Assembly (NCBI GenBank): GCA_035236585.1
Contig: CP141127.1
Span: forward strand, 71,281,495-71,345,494
From: Warburgia ugandensis
Lineage: Eukaryota > Streptophyta > Magnoliopsida > Canellales > Canellaceae
Length of the DNA stretch: 64,000 nt
Direction: 5' to 3'
Shown here: one piece after another, positions 58,750-64,000 of the stretch
Position numbering within the stretch: the stretch's first letter is position 1
Layout of the letters: each line of letters begins with the position of its first letter
Position numbers and translations under genes: made by a program
The notes under the pieces: model-generated
Databases searched by the model: none
What the model was told of the DNA's origin: nothing
The model's input: the letters and a program-made list of their open reading frames with translations, nothing else

Positions 58750-60761
58750 TCTCATATTGTAGGAAAGGTTTTAAATGTCGACCATTCACTTTGAAAGCAG
58801 AACCTTCTGGTTTGGAGTAAAGGTTTTTCTTATCATATTTTTATCATGAAAAACTTTCATCTTTCCTTTATAAATCCTAATACTCTCATAAGCTTCTTGC
58901 CTTATCTCTTCCAACTCACTAAGTTGGAGTTTTCTATTTAGCCTGCTTAATCCATGTTGAAATCAAAAGTCTTTATTACCTAGTAGATTATATGTTCCAA
59001 TTCCACAAGCAAATGGCAAGCCTTACCATATACAATATGATAGGGAGACATACCAATCGGGATGCAATGTTCACTCCTATAACCCCATAGCACATTGGTC
59101 AGTCGAAGGGACCAATCCTTACGATCTAAATTAACAGTCTTTTGAAGAACTTGTTTTATGGTCTGATTAGATACTTCTACCTGTTCACTTATTTGTGGGT
59201 GATACAATGTTGCAAATTTATGTATAATATTATATTTTTTCATGAGTGCTTCAAATGGTTTGCTGCAAAAGTGTGTACTGTTATCACTTATAATAGCTCC
59301 TGGGCTCCCAAATCTAGAAAAAAATATTTTCTTTTAAGAATTTAAGAACTATTTTGTGATCATTATGCCTACATGGGATAGCGTCAATCCATTTTGAAAC
59401 ATAGTCTATGGCCAATAAGATATAAATGTAGCCAAAAGAGGTTGGGAATGGCCCCATGAAATCTATGCCCCAACAATAAAAACATCTATGAGAAGGATAG
59501 GGTTTAGAGGTATCATTTTCCTTCAATTTATTCCTCATAACTTTTGACATTGCTCACACGATTTATAAAACACATGTGTCTTTAAACAATGATGGCCAAT
59601 AGAAAACACACTATAAAATATTTGCAACTATTTTCTTGGTAGAAAAAAGTCCACCACATGCTTTTGAATAACAAAAGGAAATGACACTATGCTGTTCTAA
59701 GTCAAGTGCACATCTCGTAATGATTTGATTTGGGTAGTACTTAAACATGTATGGATCATCCCAAAAGTAGTGCTTAACATTGGAAAAGAATTTTTTCTTG
59801 TCTTGTTTATTCCAATATTCAGGAATCTTCCATGTGACTAAATAATTTGCCATATTAGCAAACCAAGGAGGAAAGTGTCTTTAATTGGCAACTCATCTAA
59901 AGGTTCTTTTAGGACTAGGCAAGACAAATAGTCAACTACAACATTCTCTATTTCCTTCTTATCTTTTATTTCAAGGTCAAACTCTTGGAGTAAAAGAATC
60001 CATCTAATTAGTCTAGGCTTGGCATCTTTCTTAGAAAGAAGATACTTAAGAACCTCATTGTTAGTGAATATGACTATTTTAGATCCAACTAAGTAAGAAC
60101 TAAAATTTTCCAATGTGAAGACAACTGCTAAGAGTTCTTTCTCCATAGTGGAATAGTTCATTTGGGTGCTATTTAGGGTCCTACTGGCATAGTACATGAC
60201 ATATGGCTTTTTCTCTTTTCTCTGCCATAGTACAGCTCCTACAGCATTATTACTAGTATTACATATGATTTTAAAGGAAAAATTCCAGTCAGGTGGCTAC
60301 TTGATAGATGCAATGGTCAACTTGTCTTTTAGCTTTGTAAAAGCTTCTTGAAAATCATCAGTCCACTCAAAAGGGGCATGCTTTGTGAGGAGGTGTCATA
60401 ATGGTTTGAAGATTGCACTAAAATCTTTAATAAACCTCCAATTGAATTCTGCATGACCTAGGAAAGAGATAATGTCCTTAACAGACTTTGGGATAGGCAA
60501 ATTGGTAATTGCCTCAACTTTGGTTCTATCTATCTCTATACCTTTGGATGGCACTATGTAGCCTAGGACAATTCTCTTAGGAACCATAAAAAATAACATA
60601 TTTCCCAATTAAGCACTAGGTTCTTTTCTTTATAACGACTTAAGACTTTTCTTAAATTTTCAAGGCATGTTTTAAATGTATTACTAAAAATAGAAAAGTT
60701 GTCCATGAAAACCTCTAAGATTCTCTCTATCATATTGCTAAAGATACTCAACATGAAGCAT
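58750..60761 (-). pseudogene. Athila-like Ty3/gypsy pol (RT, RNase H, integrase), truncated and broken
   Basis: Reading leftward from 60761: RT starts mid-domain with CFMLSIFSNMIERILEVFMD, where the catalytic FMDD has become FMDN, then LVLNWEICYF and the connection IVLGYIVPSKGIEIDRTKVE with GHAEFNWRFIKDFS. RNase H (60197-59838) has [20 protein letters not shown] and [21 protein letters not shown] text. Integrase covers the zinc-binding part (59853-59611), the core (GIDFMGPFP, LLAIDYVSKW) and YHPQISEQVEVSN with SLRLTNVLWGYRS and GMSPYHIVYGKACHL. The end (near 58800) reads AFKVNGRHLKPFL. The sequence is Athila-type (FMDDFS instead of YVDD RT motif). Stops and shifts occur between parts, and the N-terminal RT, protease and gag are cut off by the LTR at 60762. 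Confidence 0.88.
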
Positions 60762-62368
60762 TTGTAACATCCCCAAATTTTAAATCCCAAATTGAGTGAA
60801 CTTTGAAAATGTTAAATTGGGATAAAAAGAAAATAGTGAAATTTCATAATTTTAGAGTTCTGTAAGTGGGAAATTTGATAGATATTAAATCAAGTATCAG
60901 AACCTTGATATTTATATTGTACTCAAAAAATGGATTCCAATGACACTAAGAACGCCTAAAATGAAGTTCGGACAAAAAGTTGCCTAATTATTTTACAAAA
61001 GGGTAAAATGGTCATTTGACATGTGGGACCCACATTTGTGTGATGCAATTTTCAAAATAGAGATTCAAAAGTGAAGTGGGAACATGATGATTACAGGAAT
61101 AATCATTATGCCACCCACCCATCATTATTTGCAATAAGACAGTATTACCCCCATAAGCACTATTCATCATCTTCTCTGTTTTTTGCCTCTCTCCTTCAAT
61201 CCGCAATTACGGATCTACCAATGACCAGCACCACGATCTAATTATGCCATTGTCCCCCTTGTTTCTCTAGTGGATTGCTGAAAATCGTAGTGATGTGTCG
61301 TTTTCTCCACCTCTTCTTCTTGGGGAGAAACACTACAAGATGGGATTTCTCACTGATCGACTAGTAAGACTCAATTCCCTTCGTATTTTTCATTCCTAGT
61401 ATGGATTTCATCATCTTTTATTGATTCCCATCATCTAGATTGGAAAATTTGCAGATTTTGTGGAGTTAATATAAGGAAAACCATGAAATAGTAGAGGAAC
61501 CACCTTTAGGGATAGGTTAGATGGATGATCTGAGCCATCAATTGGATTTAGTGACCCTCAAAACCCTAAGAATGGTAAAACAGAGAGAAATTGGATCATC
61601 TAGACTATAGATAGAGCCAAAATAGAACAACCGGTCTAGGTGCATTGTCCCTCATGGACGCTGCACACAAGACTCCATGTTGCTGACACGCACATGGACG
61701 ACAATGCACAATGCGATCGCGCACGATCGCAGTGTAGGCGTGCGTACTGCATTGTATGCACTATCACCGTTAGAACAGGATGCCCGCATCCTGGAGATCG
61801 AGACACATGCAGAAGCATCCTGGCGACCAGGATGTACGCAGTGCATTCCAAGTGTGCGTCCCAGACACCATGTGTCCTGTTGACACTAGGTTTTTGACTA
61901 TTTTGGGTGAGATTTTGGTCTGAACCATTGAACGATGAATTGTGATGGAAAATTTATGATTTTAGAGGCTATATAAGCCCGAGTTTTTATCCGACATTTC
62001 TATTGGAATCGTCTCGATGATGTGAACATGATTTTAGCATCAAAATCTTGATGTGATCACATCCAAATAGATAAAACCTATAAAATGTCATCTAATAACT
62101 TAGATTGGATTGATCAAGGGTTGATCAAGTCCTAGAACTTAGACAATCATATGATACAAGAGATGGATCGATAGATCCAATGATCATCTGATCATTGATC
62201 TAACCCAGGATTTTAGAATTGGTTAATTAGACAACGATTGGACCATCAGATCAAGATCTAAATCATGAATATACACTATAATGGTGAGATGACCATAAAA
62301 TTGAACTGATTTGTGATAATTAAGGTTGAAATTAGTGATCTAATAATGAATTGAGGCCATAAAGAATG
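60762..62368 (+). mobile_element. LTR inserted in Athila-like RT (left part)
   Basis: It starts tgtaacatccccaaatttt and breaks the RT domain exactly at 60761. It carries the conserved block (60915-60990: tgtactcaaaaaatgg, attccaatgacac, gaagttcggac) and a CpG-rich tract (61636-61880). It has no clear end, because it is interrupted at 62369 by the next LTR. The hairpin seen in the others is replaced here by catgtgggacccacat (61020-61035), a different palindrome. Small overlapping frames at 61636-61897 reflect the CpG-rich tract. Confidence 0.7.
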
Positions 62369-62662
62369 TGTAATGCCCCACCAATTTATGCTATTTAACA
62401 AAAGTGAATTGGACATTCTATAGGAAATGAAAAGTTCACTTTTTGGAGATAAGGGTATTTTGGTCATTTCACTATTCACCCCAACTGGACCTAGAAATTT
62501 GGTCCTGAAAGTAGTACCCTTAGGTGCGTCTTAGAAAAAGGAATCCAACAAGACCAAAATCACCCAAAACAGAGTTAAAATGACCAAGATATGGCCCTTT
62601 GAAGTTCAACGGCAAAAGTGTAATTTACATTAAAAACGGATTTAGCCTGAGAAACACAGGGG

Positions 62663-62678
62663 CCCGTTTTGATACGGG
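62663..62678 (+). promoter_or_regulatory. Conserved LTR hairpin CCCGT-TTTGAT-ACGGG
   Basis: A perfect 5-bp stem of different sequence from 3741-3755, but with the same TTGAT loop and the same GGGG/CACCCC frame. Confidence 0.6.
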
Positions 62679-62735
62679 CACCCCTCTTCTTCAACCTCCT
62701 AGAGGGTTCTAGAAGGGCGGTGTTTAGGGGAGAAA

Positions 62736-62756
62736 CCACCGCCATTCAATGGCGGT
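62736..62756. repeat. Palindrome ACCGCCATT-CAATGGCGGT upstream of TATA
   Basis: A near-perfect inverted repeat about 35 bases upstream of TATAAATA. Related gcc/ggc-rich words (caatggcgg) lie at the same place in 3488-5731 (near 3833) and 6564-9147 (near 8772). Confidence 0.5.
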
Positions 62757-62787
62757 AAGAACCCCCTCTAGAACCCTCTTCGAGCTC

Positions 62788-62795
62788 TATAAATA
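62788..62795 (+). promoter_or_regulatory. LTR TATA box
   Basis: TATAAATA within cgagctctataaatagagtt, as in the related LTRs. Confidence 0.55.
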
Positions 62796-64000
62796 GAGTT
62801 CTTGAGCACCTCCAATGGCAGCCCAAAAAGCTTGGGAAAAACCCATCGTTGAGAGGCAGACAAGAGGAGAAAACGTGGAGAAATACCCGGCCACAAACCA
62901 GGTATGCCCAAAACCCCTCCAAACCCATCTCCCCCTTAGTTTTAGGATGAGTTCCCCCAAGATTTTGCATGAAAAACCATGCAAAATGGGGCTCTAGGGA
63001 GCCACAAAGGACCCAAGGACGGTGCCTGGGCGTATTGGTTCGATAGGGTTGAACCAGGCGCGTCTGTGGACGCACCCACAGACAAGAAAACGGCAGAAGG
63101 CCCGGCGCATCTGTGGACGTGCCCTGTGGGCCTTCCATGTATTCTGAATACTAAAACAGCCACAACTTGAGCTCTAAGACTCCAATTGAGATGCTGCGAA
63201 AGGCATTGTGTCGGTAACGACGACGTGGACACACCTAGACTATAAAATACTTGATCAAGGCCTTATATAAGGTGGCCATGACCCTTAAACTATGATAGTG
63301 GCGCGGGGCTACTAAACCTTTGTAAACCTGACGATACTAAGGCCCAATTAGGACCTTAGGAGACCCATAGGCGTGGGAATGAACCCTTAATGCCTAAGAA
63401 GTGAGATCAACCATTCTAAAACCTATAAAAATAGGCCAAGCTAACCTTGTTCCCCTAAACCATGTTCAGGAGCATATGAGGACGAGGGGACTAGCGTGAT
63501 CAAACCAGGTAGGTGCTCTATCACTACTAGACTTTTAAAAAGAGCCATGATTGTTTTGAAAATGCATGTTTTAAGTATAAGTATATGACTTGTTTAGCAT
63601 GACTTAATTTTATAAATGAATTCATCATGCATATGACAAATACATTATGCATAGACATGTTTTGCAAATGATTGCATAAATTGCATGATTTGTGAGTATT
63701 GAGTTTTGAAAAATTACATGTCCTTGAGGGTTACCAAAAGATGCTGGAGTGCCCAAAAGACGTTGGTAGGTAGTTGTGAGGGACCTAAAGAGGTCAGGTT
63801 TTGAAAAAGAGGATTTTGCTTGATTGATCATATATGATTTGGGCTAGTAAGCTCGTGGGCGCTATGCCGAGAGGTCTGGGGTGGCCTTCCAGCCTCTACC
63901 ACTATTAGGTGGAAAGGGTACCACGCCAAAAAGGCATGTCCCTGCTTCAACTGCATGTGGTACAGGGGGCTACCACTGGTGTCACGGCACTGGGTCGAAG

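Larger units (their letters stand above)
62369..64000 (+). mobile_element. LTR of the 3488/10-kb family, running off the window
   Basis: It starts TGTAATGCCCCACC after gaatg (62364-62368). It is closely related to 3488-5731 and to the reverse of 6564-9147 (for example aggtaggtgctctatcactac, gatttgtgagtattgag, gctatgccgagaggtctggg). It includes the conserved block (62515-62600), the hairpin (62663-62678), TATAAATA (62788-62795), and a CpG-rich stretch (63030-63140). Because it is cut by the window end, it may be solo or the 5' LTR of a full element. Confidence 0.85.

Noticed and set aside
61636..61897. Four overlapping frames of 64-85 codons
   Set aside because: They overlap on both strands within the CpG-rich LTR tract; no conserved protein.

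Overview
This window is plant nuclear DNA, almost certainly an angiosperm. It is AT-rich and filled with plant-type transposable elements: a CACTA transposon, Ty3/gypsy elements with unusually long LTRs, Ty1/copia, an Athila-like gypsy element, an RTE LINE, and a PIF/Harbinger-like DNA element. I could not place the species. I found no intact host protein gene, no rRNA gene and no convincing tRNA gene. Every recognisable coding stretch is a broken piece of transposon protein.

Region 1 (1-34308) is a duplicated non-coding segment hit by a CACTA transposon. Copy A (32731-34308) is uninterrupted. Copy B (1-675 joined to 30237-about 31080) carries a 29,558-bp CACTA element at 676-30233, bounded by a 3-bp target duplication (agc). 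The element has matching terminal repeats, arrays of a 'aagtcgttta'-type motif at both ends, a TATA box just inside the left array, a broken TNPD-type transposase (2567-18790) and a broken TNPA-like second gene (25570-28650). Later insertions enlarged it. They are a 2.2-kb solo LTR (3488-5731), a 10-kb LTR element on the minus strand with no visible gag-pol (6564-16567), an RTE LINE on the minus strand (18784 to about 21195), and a degenerate LTR-like block (about 22477-25158). The transposase reading frame resumes across two of these insertions, which fixes their borders.

Region 2 (34309-43428) holds anonymous non-coding DNA, a 3.5-kb solo LTR (35524-39018, target duplication caagg), a decayed LTR-like stretch from 40141, and the C-terminal half of a Ty1/copia reverse transcriptase and RNase H on the minus strand.

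Region 3 (43429-51590) is a nest. One solo LTR (43434-51147, target duplication gttgg) split the copia gene; its N-terminal RT part lies at 51153-51590. A second solo LTR (46166-50478) then landed inside the first.

Region 4 (51591-64000) is the 3' part of an Athila-like gypsy element on the minus strand: 3' LTR at 51591-54464, a long non-coding 3' region, and integrase, RNase H and RT at 58750-60761. Its left LTR abuts the copia remnant, so it probably also inserted into the copia element. A 2.58-kb PIF/Harbinger-like element (55476-58055, target duplication taa) sits in its 3' region. Its RT is cut at 60762 by another LTR, which is itself cut at 62369 by an LTR running off the window.

The most interesting signal is shared by the long LTRs, including diverged ones. 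Upstream of the TATA box they carry a two-part module: a block of roughly 70 bases, then a small hairpin with a TTGAT loop flanked by GGGG and CACCCC. The stem changes between copies in a pairing-preserving way.
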